Notes under the pieces: generated by a model
What the model was told of the DNA's origin: nothing
What the model saw: the letters and a program-made list of their open reading frames with translations, nothing else
Databases searched by the model: none
Source: Bacillota bacterium
GTDB lineage: Bacteria > Bacillota > Clostridia > Peptostreptococcales > Anaerovoracaceae
Assembly: GCA_017416795.1 (NCBI GenBank)
Contig: JAFQBD010000042.1
Coordinates: 1 to 41,594, forward strand
Reading direction: 5' to 3'
DNA length: 41,594 nucleotides
Shown: positions 8,350 to 16,431 of the stretch, one piece after another
Layout of the letters: every line of letters starts with the position of its first letter
How positions within the stretch are numbered: the first letter of the stretch is position 1
Program-made: the position numbers and the translations under genes

Positions 8350-9453
8350 TTACGCTTCCTCCTTTCCTGATTTCTTTCTAACATGCACCTTATAATTTAT
8401 AAAGAATTCGCATCCTATGATGAAGAACAGGATTATGCCTGTAATGATATCTGCGAATGATTCGTTAAGTCCGAAGTTTGTGGATATTTCTCCCGCACCT
8501 TGTCCCAGGAAAACTATCAATAAGCTGGCGAATACCATAGCGATGACATTGAACTGTGCAAGCCATGAAACCATGATGCCAAGGAATCCTCTTCCGCCTG
8601 CCAGTGTAGTAGTGATAGTATGGTCGACACCTGATACCATCATCCAGCCTGTGAATCCGCATATAGCGCCTGACAGCAGCAGAGTTCTGATAATAACCTT
8701 GTCTACTTTGATGCCGACATAGCTGGCTGTTCTCTGGCTTTCACCTACTACTGAAATTTCATATCCATGCTTACTGTACTTGAGGTATATATACATACCT
8801 GCAGTAATGATGGCTACGAATATGATAACGAGGATATAGCTGTTTGTTCCGATATATGGGAGCCATCCTGCCTGAGTAGTCTGGTTGATGATTCCTACTT
8901 TACCTGATCCCTTAGGAACTTCCCAAAGGATGATAAAGTATGCTACCAGCTGGATCGCTACATAGTTCATCATCAGAGTGAACAGCGTTTCGTTAGTATT
9001 CCACTTAGCCTTGAAGAATGCAGGTATCATTGCCCAGATAGCTCCGCAAATGATAGCTGCTACCAGACATATGATGATGAGCAGGAATCCCGGGATCTTA
9101 TCTCCCATATAGATCATGCAAAGTGCAGTCGCCCATGCGCCCATGAGGATCTGGCCTTCGCCTCCCAGGTTCCAGAATTTCATCTTGAATGCCGGAGTAA
9201 GAGCAAGAGCTACAGAAAGCAGCATTGCCAGTTCTTTGAAAAGAATGATCGCCTTTCTTTCAGTTCCCAGTGCGCCGTATATCATAGTTCCGAATACGCT
9301 GAACGGATCGAGACCTGTCAGCAGCATAGTAACTATGGCACATACTATGAGAGCTGCGATTATTGCACCTATTCTGATCATCCAAGTCTGCTTCATCGGC
9401 AGTTCCTTACGCTTGGTGATGTGCAGCAGCGGTTCTTTATTAACTTTACTCAT
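8350..9453 (-). CDS. Nucleoside-type ABC transporter permease, first subunit
   Basis: A 367-residue permease of the BPD_transp_2 family (YufP/NupB-like). It has a short cytoplasmic amino end and then about ten hydrophobic segments. The E-S-Q-R-T-A-S-Y-V-G-I-K loop corresponds to the ATPase-contact loop of its partner permease. I chose the ATG at 9451-9453: GGAGGAGGTG lies six bases upstream, and the ATG overlaps the ATPase stop by eight bases, indicating translational coupling. A longer reading would start at TTG inside the ribosome binding site. Confidence 0.92.
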   Translation of the reverse strand: MSKVNKEPLLHITKRKELPMKQTWMIRIGAIIAALIVCAIVTMLLTGLDPFSVFGTMIYGALGTERKAIILFKELAMLLSVALALTPAFKMKFWNLGGEGQILMGAWATALCMIYMGDKIPGFLLIIICLVAAIICGAIWAMIPAFFKAKWNTNETLFTLMMNYVAIQLVAYFIILWEVPKGSGKVGIINQTTQAGWLPYIGTNSYILVIIFVAIITAGMYIYLKYSKHGYEISVVGESQRTASYVGIKVDKVIIRTLLLSGAICGFTGWMMVSGVDHTITTTLAGGRGFLGIMVSWLAQFNVIAMVFASLLIVFLGQGAGEISTNFGLNESFADIITGIILFFIIGCEFFINYKVHVRKKSGKEEA

Positions 9454-10984
9454 TGTCTGCACCTCCTCCAAGTTTAGTCATCATCAGACCGATCTGATTC
9501 TTATCAGCAGTCCTTCCGTCTACGATGCCGCTTACCTTGCCGCCGCAGAGGACCAAGATCCTGTCACTCAGCTCCATGAGTACGTCCAGGTCTTCGCCAA
9601 CGTATACTACGGCAACGCCTTTTTTCTTCTGCTGATTGAGAAGATCGTAGATAGTATATGATGAGTTGATATCCAGTCCTCTAACTGCATATGCTGATAA
9701 CAGGACTGTAGGTGCGGAAGCTATTTCTCTTCCTACCAGTACTTTCTGAACATTACCTCCCGAAAGCTTTCTTACAGGTGTGGATAAGCTGGATGTGCTT
9801 ACTTCCAGTTCATCTACAACTCTTTCCGCAAGTGCTTTCGGAGTTTTTCTGTCTGTGAAGACAGACTTGCCCTTTCTGAAAGATCTGAGCATCATATTGT
9901 CTGTCAGGTCCATATTTCCTACAAGACCCATACCCAGTCTGTCTTCAGGTACGAAGGATAAAGCTACGCCCATAGCTGCGATCTGGAGAGGATCTTTGCC
10001 GATGAGTTCGTCTGCTTCACCGTCATTATCAATATATTTTATGGTTCCATTTTCAACAGGCTGAAGCCCTGCTATAGCTTCCAGCAGTTCTTTCTGTCCG
10101 CAGCCTGATATTCCGGCTATGCCGAGGATCTCGCCGGAATTAGCAGTAAAGGACACATCATCCAGCTTTAATATGCCGTCCTGACTCTTTACTGTAAGGT
10201 TTTCTATCTTGATACGAGGTTTAGGATCTACCGGTTCAGGTCTGTCGATATTCAGGCTGACTACACGTCCAACCATCATATTCGTCATTTCCTGTTCATT
10301 AGTTTCGGCAGTGATCATTTCACCTACGAATTCTCCCTTTCTCAGAACTGCTACACGGTCAGATATAGCCATTACTTCGTGCAGCTTATGAGTTATGATA
10401 ACTACAGTTTTACCTGCAGCCTTCATGTTTCTGAGAACTGCAAATAATTTTTCTGTTTCCTGAGGAGTGAGTACTGCTGTAGGCTCGTCCAGGATAAGGA
10501 TGTCAGCTCCACGATAAAGCACTTTGACTATTTCTACAGTCTGCTTCTGTGAAACCGACATGTTATATATCTTCTGATCGGGATCGATATCAAATCCGTA
10601 AGTATCACATATCTGACGGATCTTTTCTGCAGCCTTCTTAAGATCCAGTTTGCCTTCTTCCTTCAGTCCCAAGATGATATTTTCTGTAGCTGTGAACACG
10701 TCGACCAGCTTGAAATGCTGATGTATCATGCCTATACCGTAACCGAAGGCTTCTTTAGGTGAATGGATAGCTGCAAGCTCACCGTTGATGTATACTTCTC
10801 CGCCGTCAGGATAATAGATGCCGGAGAGCATATTCATCAGTGTAGTTTTACCACTGCCGTTTTCTCCGAGCAGTGAAAGTATTTCGCCTCTGTATATATC
10901 GAGGTTAACTTTGTTGTTTGCTTTTACTGTACCAAATACTTTCGTGATGTCTCTCATGGACACCGCAACTTCTCTATTGGCCAA
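9446..10984 (-). CDS. Nucleoside-type ABC transporter ATPase (two ABC domains)
   Basis: Powers the importer with two fused ABC domains. Domain 1 has Walker A G-E-N-G-S-G-K-T-T, signature V-S-Q-K-Q (usually L-S-V-G-Q-Q in this family) and Walker B L-I-L-D-E-P-T-A. Domain 2 has the degenerate Walker A G-I-S-G-C-G-Q-K-E normal for this family and signature L-S-G-G-N-V-Q-K. Its Walker B region reads V-L-L-S-A-Y-A-V-R-G-L-D, where relatives usually have a P-T-R-G-L-D; this loss is unusual. Start choice: the TTG at 10982-10984 lies 11 bases after AAAGG. A GTG at 10994-10996 or an ATG at 10955-10957 are alternatives. Confidence 0.9.
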   Translation of the reverse strand: MANREVAVSMRDITKVFGTVKANNKVNLDIYRGEILSLLGENGSGKTTLMNMLSGIYYPDGGEVYINGELAAIHSPKEAFGYGIGMIHQHFKLVDVFTATENIILGLKEEGKLDLKKAAEKIRQICDTYGFDIDPDQKIYNMSVSQKQTVEIVKVLYRGADILILDEPTAVLTPQETEKLFAVLRNMKAAGKTVVIITHKLHEVMAISDRVAVLRKGEFVGEMITAETNEQEMTNMMVGRVVSLNIDRPEPVDPKPRIKIENLTVKSQDGILKLDDVSFTANSGEILGIAGISGCGQKELLEAIAGLQPVENGTIKYIDNDGEADELIGKDPLQIAAMGVALSFVPEDRLGMGLVGNMDLTDNMMLRSFRKGKSVFTDRKTPKALAERVVDELEVSTSSLSTPVRKLSGGNVQKVLVGREIASAPTVLLSAYAVRGLDINSSYTIYDLLNQQKKKGVAVVYVGEDLDVLMELSDRILVLCGGKVSGIVDGRTADKNQIGLMMTKLGGGADNE

Positions 10985-11018
10985 ACAGATCAACACCTTT
11001 CTTTCAAAACTAGGAAAA

Positions 11019-11035
11019 CCCCGGACAAGCCGGGG
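11019..11035 (-). terminator. Terminator-like hairpin inside the ABC operon
   Basis: A GC-rich six-base-pair stem (11019-11024 with 11030-11035) closes a five-base loop and is followed by TTTTCC on the minus strand. It lies 22 bases after the binding-protein gene and before the ATPase gene. It probably lets only part of the transcripts continue, or protects the upstream 3' end, so that the binding protein is made in excess. Confidence 0.7.
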
Positions 11036-11057
11036 CTTTCTCTTGATTATTCATTAT

Positions 11058-12254
11058 TTAGAACGCAGTATCGAGCAGGTTGATTCCGTCGATCTGGAGA
11101 TCAAAGTAAGGAGCTGATCTGAACTTGGATTCTTTGAATGCTCCGTCTTCGATTACTTCTGTATCCTTTTCATAAGCAGCATCTGTATCTACGTCAGCCA
11201 TGTATGAGCTGAGGGTCTTGCCTTCAACTGTGAACGCAGCTGTATCGAATACCTGAACTGATCCGTCCTGCAGTGCAGCCTTAACTTCTTCTAACTTAGC
11301 AACTGTTCCTTCAGCAGCTACAGCTTCGTTAACGTCTGTCAGAACTACTGAACCTGTTTCCAGAGTTCCTGTCCAGTCAGCATCGATAGCTTCGCCGTTC
11401 TGTGCAGCTGTAATAGCATATACATAGTAAGGTGCCCAGTCGATTCTTGATGAAACGATGAATGTATTAGGGCAAGCGTCTACTGTGCTTCCGTTGTATG
11501 ATACGTTAGGAACGCCTGCGTTTTCGCATGCAGTAGGAGCTCCCATGGAGTCAGCGTGCTGTGAAATAAGAACGCATCCACCGTTGATCAGCTTGTTAGC
11601 AGCTTCTTTTTCGAGAGCTTCATCATACCATGAACCTGTGAATGATACGTCCATAGTAACTGATTCACAAACTGACTTAGCGCCCAGGTAGAATGAAGTG
11701 TATCCTGATACTACTTCTGCATAAGTGAACGCACCAACATATCCCATCTTAGCTTCATCAGCAGTGATGTCGCCTGCTTCGATCATTTCGTTAAGCTTCA
11801 TACCAGCAGCAACGCCAGCCAGGTATCTGCCTTCGTAGATTGAAGCGAATGCATTGTGATAGTTGTCAAGGCCTTCAGTGTGAGCCTTAGTTCCTGTTGA
11901 GTGGCAGAACTGAACTTCAGGGAAGTCCTTAGCTGCCTGGATCATGAAATCTTCATGTCCGAATGAGTTGGCAAAAACGATTCCGCAGCCTGCGTCAACC
12001 AGTTCTGCAGCTGCATCGTAGCATTCCTGTCCTTCAGGGATGTTAGTCTTGATAACTGCCTGTACGCCCAGTTCTTCACATGCAGCGTTTGCAGCATCGA
12101 GGAAGTTCTTGTCATAAGTTGAGTTTTCATCATGCAGGCAGATGAATCCAACCTTGTAGCCGTCTCCGCCGTCGGAGCCACAGCCTGTAAGTGTTACTGA
12201 TAATCCGAAGACCATCACGAGTGCAAGTACTATAGCTAATACTTTTTTCTTCAT
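11058..12254 (-). CDS. BMP-family substrate-binding lipoprotein
   Basis: The extracellular solute-binding lipoprotein of the BMP (basic membrane protein / PnrA / Med) family, 398 residues. A lipoprotein signal runs to the lipobox L-T-G-C (Cys25). The mature part has the typical Y-K-V-G-F-I opening and the repeated Asp/Gly-rich pattern of BMP proteins, including I-F-A-N-S-F-G-H-E and the E-G-R-Y-L-A-G-V-A-A-G hinge segment. Most relatives bind purine nucleosides. It is the first gene of the four-gene operon and has a GGAGG site. Confidence 0.93.
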   Translation of the reverse strand: MKKKVLAIVLALVMVFGLSVTLTGCGSDGGDGYKVGFICLHDENSTYDKNFLDAANAACEELGVQAVIKTNIPEGQECYDAAAELVDAGCGIVFANSFGHEDFMIQAAKDFPEVQFCHSTGTKAHTEGLDNYHNAFASIYEGRYLAGVAAGMKLNEMIEAGDITADEAKMGYVGAFTYAEVVSGYTSFYLGAKSVCESVTMDVSFTGSWYDEALEKEAANKLINGGCVLISQHADSMGAPTACENAGVPNVSYNGSTVDACPNTFIVSSRIDWAPYYVYAITAAQNGEAIDADWTGTLETGSVVLTDVNEAVAAEGTVAKLEEVKAALQDGSVQVFDTAAFTVEGKTLSSYMADVDTDAAYEKDTEVIEDGAFKESKFRSAPYFDLQIDGINLLDTAF

Positions 12255-12280
12255 TTTGCTTTTTCCTCCTTAAATGAAAC

Positions 12281-12318
12281 CTTGTTTGTTAAACAAGAAA
12301 AGACAGGTTTCTACCTGT
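12281..12318 (-). promoter_or_regulatory. Paired hairpins in the leader of the BMP transporter operon
   Basis: Two inverted repeats lie between the promoter and the ribosome binding site. One has seven perfect pairs (12281-12287 with 12291-12297, three-base loop). The other has six (12304-12309 region with 12313-12318) and is followed on the minus strand by CTTTTCTTG. They could be a weak attenuator or RNA stabilisers. The leader is too short (about 73 bases) for a purine riboswitch, and I see none of its conserved loops. Confidence 0.4.
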
Positions 12319-12333
12319 TCTTACCTTACTTTG

Positions 12334-12362
12334 AGTTTACTCTTTTAAAGTCTTACTGTCAA
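12334..12362 (-). promoter_or_regulatory. Predicted sigma-A promoter of the BMP transporter operon
   Basis: Perfect TTGACA (12357-12362) and TAAACT (12334-12339), 17 bases apart on the minus strand, just downstream of the xpt terminator. Transcription would start near 12327. Confidence 0.65.
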
Positions 12363-12387
12363 TTAAATAGTTTGCCCCAAATAAAAA

Positions 12388-12411
12388 AAAGTCCGCTAAA
12401 AAGCGAACTTT
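12388..12411 (-). terminator. Rho-independent terminator after xpt
   Basis: Nine pairs including one G-U (12388-12396 with 12403-12411) close a six-base loop, followed by a run of T on the minus strand. It starts ten bases after the xpt stop. Confidence 0.88.
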
Positions 12412-12420
12412 CTTTATTAG

Positions 12421-12993
12421 CTATTTAAATATTATTCGTCCATCGATTATCTGATCTATCACTGCCAAAGATTCAACTTTGTATCCCTTGGCGCGAAGTC
12501 TTTCGCTTCCGCCCTGGAAGCCTTTTTCGATAACTGCTCCAACTCCAACGACTTCACCGCCTGCCTGTCCTACAAGATCGGCAAGAGCCAGTGATGCCTG
12601 CCCATGAGCAAGAAAGTCATCTATTATGAGCACCTTATCATCCTTTTCCAGGAATCTTTCAGAAACTCTGAGAAGGGACACTGTGCCCTTTGTAAAAGAC
12701 TTAGCTTCAGCTACATAAAACCCTTCTGTCATAGTGTTTGGCGCTGCTTTCTTAGCAAATACTACAGGGGCATAATCAAAGTACGGTGCAGCAAGGCATG
12801 CTACTGCGATACCGCTTGCTTCTACAGTAAGTATCTTGTTTATCTCTTCCCCTTCGAATCTCTTCTTGAACTCCTCACCTATCTCTTCGAGGAATTTCAC
12901 ATCTAGTCTGTGATTGAGGAAGTGATCTACCTTAACTATTTCCGTGCCTATGGCAACTCCTTCTTTGAGAATCTTTTCTTTAAGTGCTTTCAT
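12421..12993 (-). CDS. xpt: Xanthine phosphoribosyltransferase
   Basis: Converts xanthine (and more weakly guanine) to its nucleotide with PRPP. The length of 190 residues and the amino end M-K-A-L-K-E-K-I-L-K-E-G match Firmicutes Xpt. The PRPP loop V-L-I-I-D-D-F-L-A-H-G-Q-A is at residues 121-133; the A-H-G-Q variant distinguishes Xpt from other PRTases. AAAGGA lies eight bases before the ATG. It follows the coiled-coil gene by 12 bases with no space for the guanine riboswitch found upstream of xpt in Bacillus. Confidence 0.96.
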   Translation of the reverse strand: MKALKEKILKEGVAIGTEIVKVDHFLNHRLDVKFLEEIGEEFKKRFEGEEINKILTVEASGIAVACLAAPYFDYAPVVFAKKAAPNTMTEGFYVAEAKSFTKGTVSLLRVSERFLEKDDKVLIIDDFLAHGQASLALADLVGQAGGEVVGVGAVIEKGFQGGSERLRAKGYKVESLAVIDQIIDGRIIFK

Positions 12994-13005
12994 CTATGTT
13001 GTCCT

Positions 13006-13995
13006 TTAGTTTTCTTCCTTGAACAGTTCTTCGAGACCTTCAAATGATATTTCTTCTAAATCCAGTTCTTCAACAGGAGCTTCTTCTGCTGCTTCTGTCG
13101 CTTCTTCCAGTTCAGGGAGTTCGATCTCGATATCTTCCAGACTGAATTCTTCTACAGGTTCAGCATCAGGAATACCTGCAAATCCTTCAGGAGCAGTCAG
13201 GTCTTCCAGTGTGAAAGTTTCTTCTTCTAATACAGGTTCTTCTGCGATAGGTTCAACAACAACTTCTTCCACTGCAACGGCTTCATATGTTGCAGGAGTT
13301 TCTACGATGCTTTCGATTTCGATCTCAGCTGCAGGGAAATCAACAGCTTCCAGATCGTTCATCATCTTCCATTCAGCTTCCTCGTCGTTAGGCAGCTTGC
13401 TCTTGAGACTGTCGATCTTACCTGCTGTTCTCAGAATATTAGTCTTGATTTCTTCAAATTCTTCTTCCATAGCATTAAGCTGCTGAGTGTACTTGTTCTT
13501 AGTCGCACTAGTCTTTTCTCTCTCAGCTTCAACTTCTGCCTTCATAGCAGCCTTTTCAGCTTCTACAGCTTCTCTTGAAGCGTTGAGTTCAGCGATCATC
13601 GCCTGCTTTTCAACTTCTATATCAACTCTCAGCTGTTCCAGATCCTTTTCCTGCTGAGCGATCTGTTCTTTACCTTCAGCCAGGATCGTTTCAACTTCTG
13701 TCTTCGCCTGAGCGATTATATCGTTGCTGCTTTTCTTAGCTTCCATGATAAGGCTTACATAAAGCTCGTTGTTTTCATCATATTTCTGATATCTGTCTCT
13801 GAGCTGGCCCAGCTCAGCTTCATAAGAATTCTGCAGATCTTCTATACTCTTTTCATATAAATCACAGAGCTGCTGCATGCAGTCATAAACATCATCCTTG
13901 TCAAAGCCTTCTCCTGCACTCTTCTTGATATTCATACCTTTAAGAAGGCCTATCACTGTTTCACGTCTCTGTTCTGTTAACGCATTTCTGTTCAT
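13006..13995 (-). CDS. DivIVA-like coiled-coil protein with acidic tail
   Basis: A 329-residue soluble protein. Residues 20-75 (G-F-D-K-D-D-V-Y-D-C-M then Leu/Tyr-spaced heptads) resemble the DivIVA/GpsB lipid-binding and dimerisation region, but only weakly. Residues 75-205 are a long coiled coil rich in Ala, Glu, Lys and Gln. Residues 215-329 are very acidic and low-complexity, with repeats such as L-E-D-I-E-I-E-L-P-E-L-E. A role in cell division or envelope organisation is an inference from the DivIVA resemblance. AGAGG lies eight bases before the ATG. It is upstream of xpt in one unit and diverges from the membrane protein at 14205. Confidence 0.75.
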   Translation of the reverse strand: MNRNALTEQRRETVIGLLKGMNIKKSAGEGFDKDDVYDCMQQLCDLYEKSIEDLQNSYEAELGQLRDRYQKYDENNELYVSLIMEAKKSSNDIIAQAKTEVETILAEGKEQIAQQEKDLEQLRVDIEVEKQAMIAELNASREAVEAEKAAMKAEVEAEREKTSATKNKYTQQLNAMEEEFEEIKTNILRTAGKIDSLKSKLPNDEEAEWKMMNDLEAVDFPAAEIEIESIVETPATYEAVAVEEVVVEPIAEEPVLEEETFTLEDLTAPEGFAGIPDAEPVEEFSLEDIEIELPELEEATEAAEEAPVEELDLEEISFEGLEELFKEEN

Positions 13996-14050
13996 TTTAT
14001 CAACCTCTTTTTTCTAATATTGTTCATTCCAACATCATATAGATATCACG

Positions 14051-14079
14051 ATTATAACACTTTGGACTCGGTTTGTCTT
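14051..14079 (-). promoter_or_regulatory. Predicted promoter for the DivIVA-like gene and xpt
   Basis: Perfect TATAAT (14051-14056) and AAGACA (14074-14079) 17 bases apart on the minus strand. It lies about 55 bases before the start codon. Confidence 0.5.
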
Positions 14080-14080
14080 C

Positions 14081-14097
14081 CTAAATTTGTAATTTAG
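14081..14097. promoter_or_regulatory. Palindrome between two divergent promoters
   Basis: The 17-base sequence CTAAATTTGTAATTTAG has perfect seven-base arms around TGT. It lies directly upstream of the minus-strand -35 box and a few bases from the plus-strand -35 box, a typical position for an operator. No regulator can be named. Confidence 0.4.
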
Positions 14098-14108
14098 TCA
14101 GTTTTTTG

Positions 14109-14138
14109 TTGACTTTTACAGGGTTATGGAGTTAACAT
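14109..14138 (+). promoter_or_regulatory. Predicted promoter for the gene at 14205
   Basis: TTGACT (14109-14114) and TAACAT (14133-14138) are 18 bases apart. A perfect TATAAT at 14143-14148 is an alternative -10 box but has no good -35 partner. Confidence 0.35.
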
Positions 14139-14204
14139 AACTTATAATGTTTATTAAAAAACAGTATTCAGTCACGACAAAATCTACGATTTGAGGTTAA
14201 ATAT

Positions 14205-15005
14205 ATGAAGACTATAGAATTAATGATAAACGGCCAGCCGGCCCAATTCACCACTAAATCAGTAACTATCGAAGGCAAAGAGTATTTCTATTCAAAGATC
14301 ACACAGCTGGATCATTCCCCTATCGTTCTTACATACAAAATGGAATGTGACGGTGAAGAGAAACTTCTCAGATACGAAAAGAAAGACGCTAAAGTCTTAA
14401 CCGTTATATTTAGCCAAGTACATAAGATGATAGAGTTGAAAAAGGCAAAGGCCGCTGAAAAGCCTGCAGCTGAAACTCCTGCAAAGGTCGAAGAACCTGT
14501 AAAAGCTGAGGAACCTGTTAAGGCTGAGCAGCCTGCCGATGCTGAAGCTCCTGCAGCTGCTGAAGAGCCGGCAAATGCGAATGTCGAAGAACCGGCAAAA
14601 ACCGAGACTGCCGAAGCCTCTGATGAAATGGACGAGATGGTCAAGGCAACCATCGCCCTCAACGAAGAGAGAGCGAAAAAAGAAGCAGAAAAAGCTGCGA
14701 AAAAAGCCAGAAAAAAAGCCATCAAGGAAGCTAAGAAAAACGGCACTCCTATCCCGGAAGAATTCACAAAAGAAGACAGCAAAGAAGTCGGTTCCGAGGA
14801 ACCACTTCCTGTCGACCCTGAAAAGAAGGCAAAACTCAAGAAATCACTGGCGATCTTCGGTATCGTTATTGCTGTTATCATCGCCCTTTCCGTCATATAT
14901 TATTTTGTATTCGGTACAAGCAACGCACCTACTGATGCAGGTCCCGGCGTTACAGAATCTCAGCAGTATGAAGATATTGATCAGCTGATCGAAGATCTGC
15001 AATAA
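14205..15005 (+). CDS. Charged single-pass membrane protein of unknown function
   Basis: I do not recognise a family. Residues 1-75 form a compact, beta-rich domain with many aromatic and charged residues. Residues 80-140 are a low-complexity Ala/Glu/Pro/Lys linker containing near repeats of V-K-A-E-E-P. Residues 145-190 are a strongly basic Lys/Ala helix. One membrane segment (about 212-236) follows K-K-A-K-L-K-K-S, and a short acidic tail of about 30 residues ends the protein. By the positive-inside rule the large amino part is cytoplasmic. GAGG precedes the ATG by eight bases. It is divergent from the DivIVA-like gene, and both proteins are long charged helix-formers. Confidence 0.75.
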   Translation: MKTIELMINGQPAQFTTKSVTIEGKEYFYSKITQLDHSPIVLTYKMECDGEEKLLRYEKKDAKVLTVIFSQVHKMIELKKAKAAEKPAAETPAKVEEPVKAEEPVKAEQPADAEAPAAAEEPANANVEEPAKTETAEASDEMDEMVKATIALNEERAKKEAEKAAKKARKKAIKEAKKNGTPIPEEFTKEDSKEVGSEEPLPVDPEKKAKLKKSLAIFGIVIAVIIALSVIYYFVFGTSNAPTDAGPGVTESQQYEDIDQLIEDLQ

Positions 15006-15032
15006 CCGACAATTTAAAAACAAATGATAATT

Positions 15033-15066
15033 AAAAGAACTGTTCCATATTTGAAACAGTTCTTTT
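15033..15066. terminator. Bidirectional terminator between convergent genes
   Basis: Twelve perfect pairs (15033-15044 with 15055-15066) close a ten-base loop, with T-rich sequence on the plus strand (TTTTTGTTT). It ends the 14205 gene and lies 32 bases after the lipoprotein gene on the other strand. Confidence 0.88.
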
Positions 15067-15097
15067 TGTTTATTCTTAAGCCATATTGATATCTTAA

Positions 15098-16144
15098 TTA
15101 CGGTCTGCAGTTGCCGCAAGGATCGTATCCTGCTTTTTCGGCTGCATCTTTCGTCATGAAGTATGAGCGATTCTCTTCCTGAGGAAGACCGCTGCATGAC
15201 GGCTCATGATATTTCTTGGAATTGACATTTCCTATATATTTAGCTTCTTCCGGATCTTCGGTATATGGTCTGTCCGCCTTCTTCCCTTCTTCATTGAATG
15301 TGAATGCTTTACCGTCGCTGACAGCTATTATAGTTCCCTGCGCATCTGTTCTGAACACTTCAGCCCCCAGGTCATTGAATCTGCTGAGTGTTTCTTCATG
15401 CGGATGTCCGTACATGTTGTCTTTCTCGCATGAAATTACTGCATATCTCGGATTCGACTCTCTGAGAAAATAGTAACTGTTGGATGTGCTGCTGCCGTGA
15501 TGGCCCGCATGGAAAAGATCTGCTTCAAGATCCATACCCTCATCTATCATATCGCGTTCAGGTCTGCTTCCCGCATCGCCTGTGAACAGCATGCTGTTTT
15601 CTCCGTGAGTGATTTTGAGACAGATCGAATCGTCGTTAGCATCATCGTAGTCATATATAGGTCCGAGGAATTCTATCCTGCATTCACCCAGCTGTGCCGT
15701 ATCGCCCGGATATGGAGCTTCCGTCTCGATATCAAGATACTCTATTTCTTCTCTCAAATATCCTTCGATACCGTCATCGTATTCATCCAGCATGAATATC
15801 TTATCAACATCGAATGCGTTTATTATAGCTTCACCTGATCCTATGTGATCTTCATGAGGATGTGTGAACACTATATATTTAAGCTCATCGATCCCAAGGC
15901 TCTCAAGATAGCTTATTATAAGATCATCATCAGGCTGGTTTCCGGCATCTATGAGCATTGCCTCTCCCTCAGATATCACTAATGTGCAGTCAGCCTGCCC
16001 CACATCTATGAAATGTGCAGCCATCTCCCCATCTGCAGGAAGTGCTGTGCTGCTTCCTTCTTCTGCTCCCGAACATGCAGCAAATATCATCGAAAATACC
16101 ATGATAAAACATACTGCTATCAATTTTTTCTTATTGATTACCAT
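15098..16144 (-). CDS. Metallo-beta-lactamase-fold lipoprotein with Ada-like zinc module
   Basis: An exported lipoprotein: hydrophobic signal and lipobox F-A-A-C (Cys24). Residues 40-270 are a metallo-beta-lactamase fold like the C-terminal domain of ComEC, with metal motif T-H-P-H-E-D-H, then T-G-D-A-G and H-A-G-H-H-G-S. In ComEC relatives this domain is a nuclease, but the substrate of stand-alone lipoproteins is uncertain. Residues 300-348 carry C-x-G-L...C-G-N-C-R-P with Y-H-E-P-S-C, resembling the Ada/thermonuclease-associated zinc-binding module. That pairing supports action on extracellular nucleic acid (inference). It follows the 87-residue gene by 20 bases and probably shares its promoter. 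Confidence 0.88.
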   Translation of the reverse strand: MVINKKKLIAVCFIMVFSMIFAACSGAEEGSSTALPADGEMAAHFIDVGQADCTLVISEGEAMLIDAGNQPDDDLIISYLESLGIDELKYIVFTHPHEDHIGSGEAIINAFDVDKIFMLDEYDDGIEGYLREEIEYLDIETEAPYPGDTAQLGECRIEFLGPIYDYDDANDDSICLKITHGENSMLFTGDAGSRPERDMIDEGMDLEADLFHAGHHGSSTSNSYYFLRESNPRYAVISCEKDNMYGHPHEETLSRFNDLGAEVFRTDAQGTIIAVSDGKAFTFNEEGKKADRPYTEDPEEAKYIGNVNSKKYHEPSCSGLPQEENRSYFMTKDAAEKAGYDPCGNCRP

Positions 16145-16164
16145 TGATATGATTTCCCCTTTTC

Positions 16165-16428
16165 TTATAAAACTATCGATACTAATGTACCGTCTTCTTT
16201 TCTCGCGTTAACTACTTCCAGTCCTTTGAATTTTTCCAGCTCCGGTCTGCATGTCTCAAAAATAAAGATAAGGTTTTCTTTGCAAAGCGCCTTAGCATAC
16301 TCGGCCGGGAGCTTTGCACGAAAACGTTCAAGAACAGTATCCGGTATCTTCTTTATGGCAAATGCCGCCATATTCATAGGTACCGGCATGGACAGGTTCG
16401 TCTTGTCTGATTTTATCACTATCTTCAT
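16165..16428 (-). CDS. Uncharacterised small protein (87 aa), second of a pair
   Basis: I do not recognise a named family. Its layout is a short beta strand, then a P-V-P-M-N-M-A helix region, a helical middle, and a G-L-E-V-V-N-A...D-G-T-L-V-S-I-V-L strand at the end. This loosely parallels the preceding 92-residue protein and the small domains found beside YvlB-type proteins, so the two may be distant paralogues. AGAGGTG overlaps the end of the preceding gene and lies just before the ATG; the gap to that gene is three bases. Confidence 0.65.
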   Translation of the reverse strand: MKIVIKSDKTNLSMPVPMNMAAFAIKKIPDTVLERFRAKLPAEYAKALCKENLIFIFETCRPELEKFKGLEVVNARKEDGTLVSIVL

Positions 16429-16431
16429 AGC

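Noticed and set aside
10955..10996. GTG at 10994-10996 as the ATPase start
   Set aside because: The AAAG stretch directly abuts the GTG, leaving no spacing for ribosome binding; the TTG at 10984 is better placed, though not certain.
12255..12420. Purine riboswitch before xpt or the BMP transporter
   Set aside because: xpt has only 12 bases upstream of it, and the BMP leader is about 73 bases long with simple hairpins and none of the conserved purine aptamer loops.
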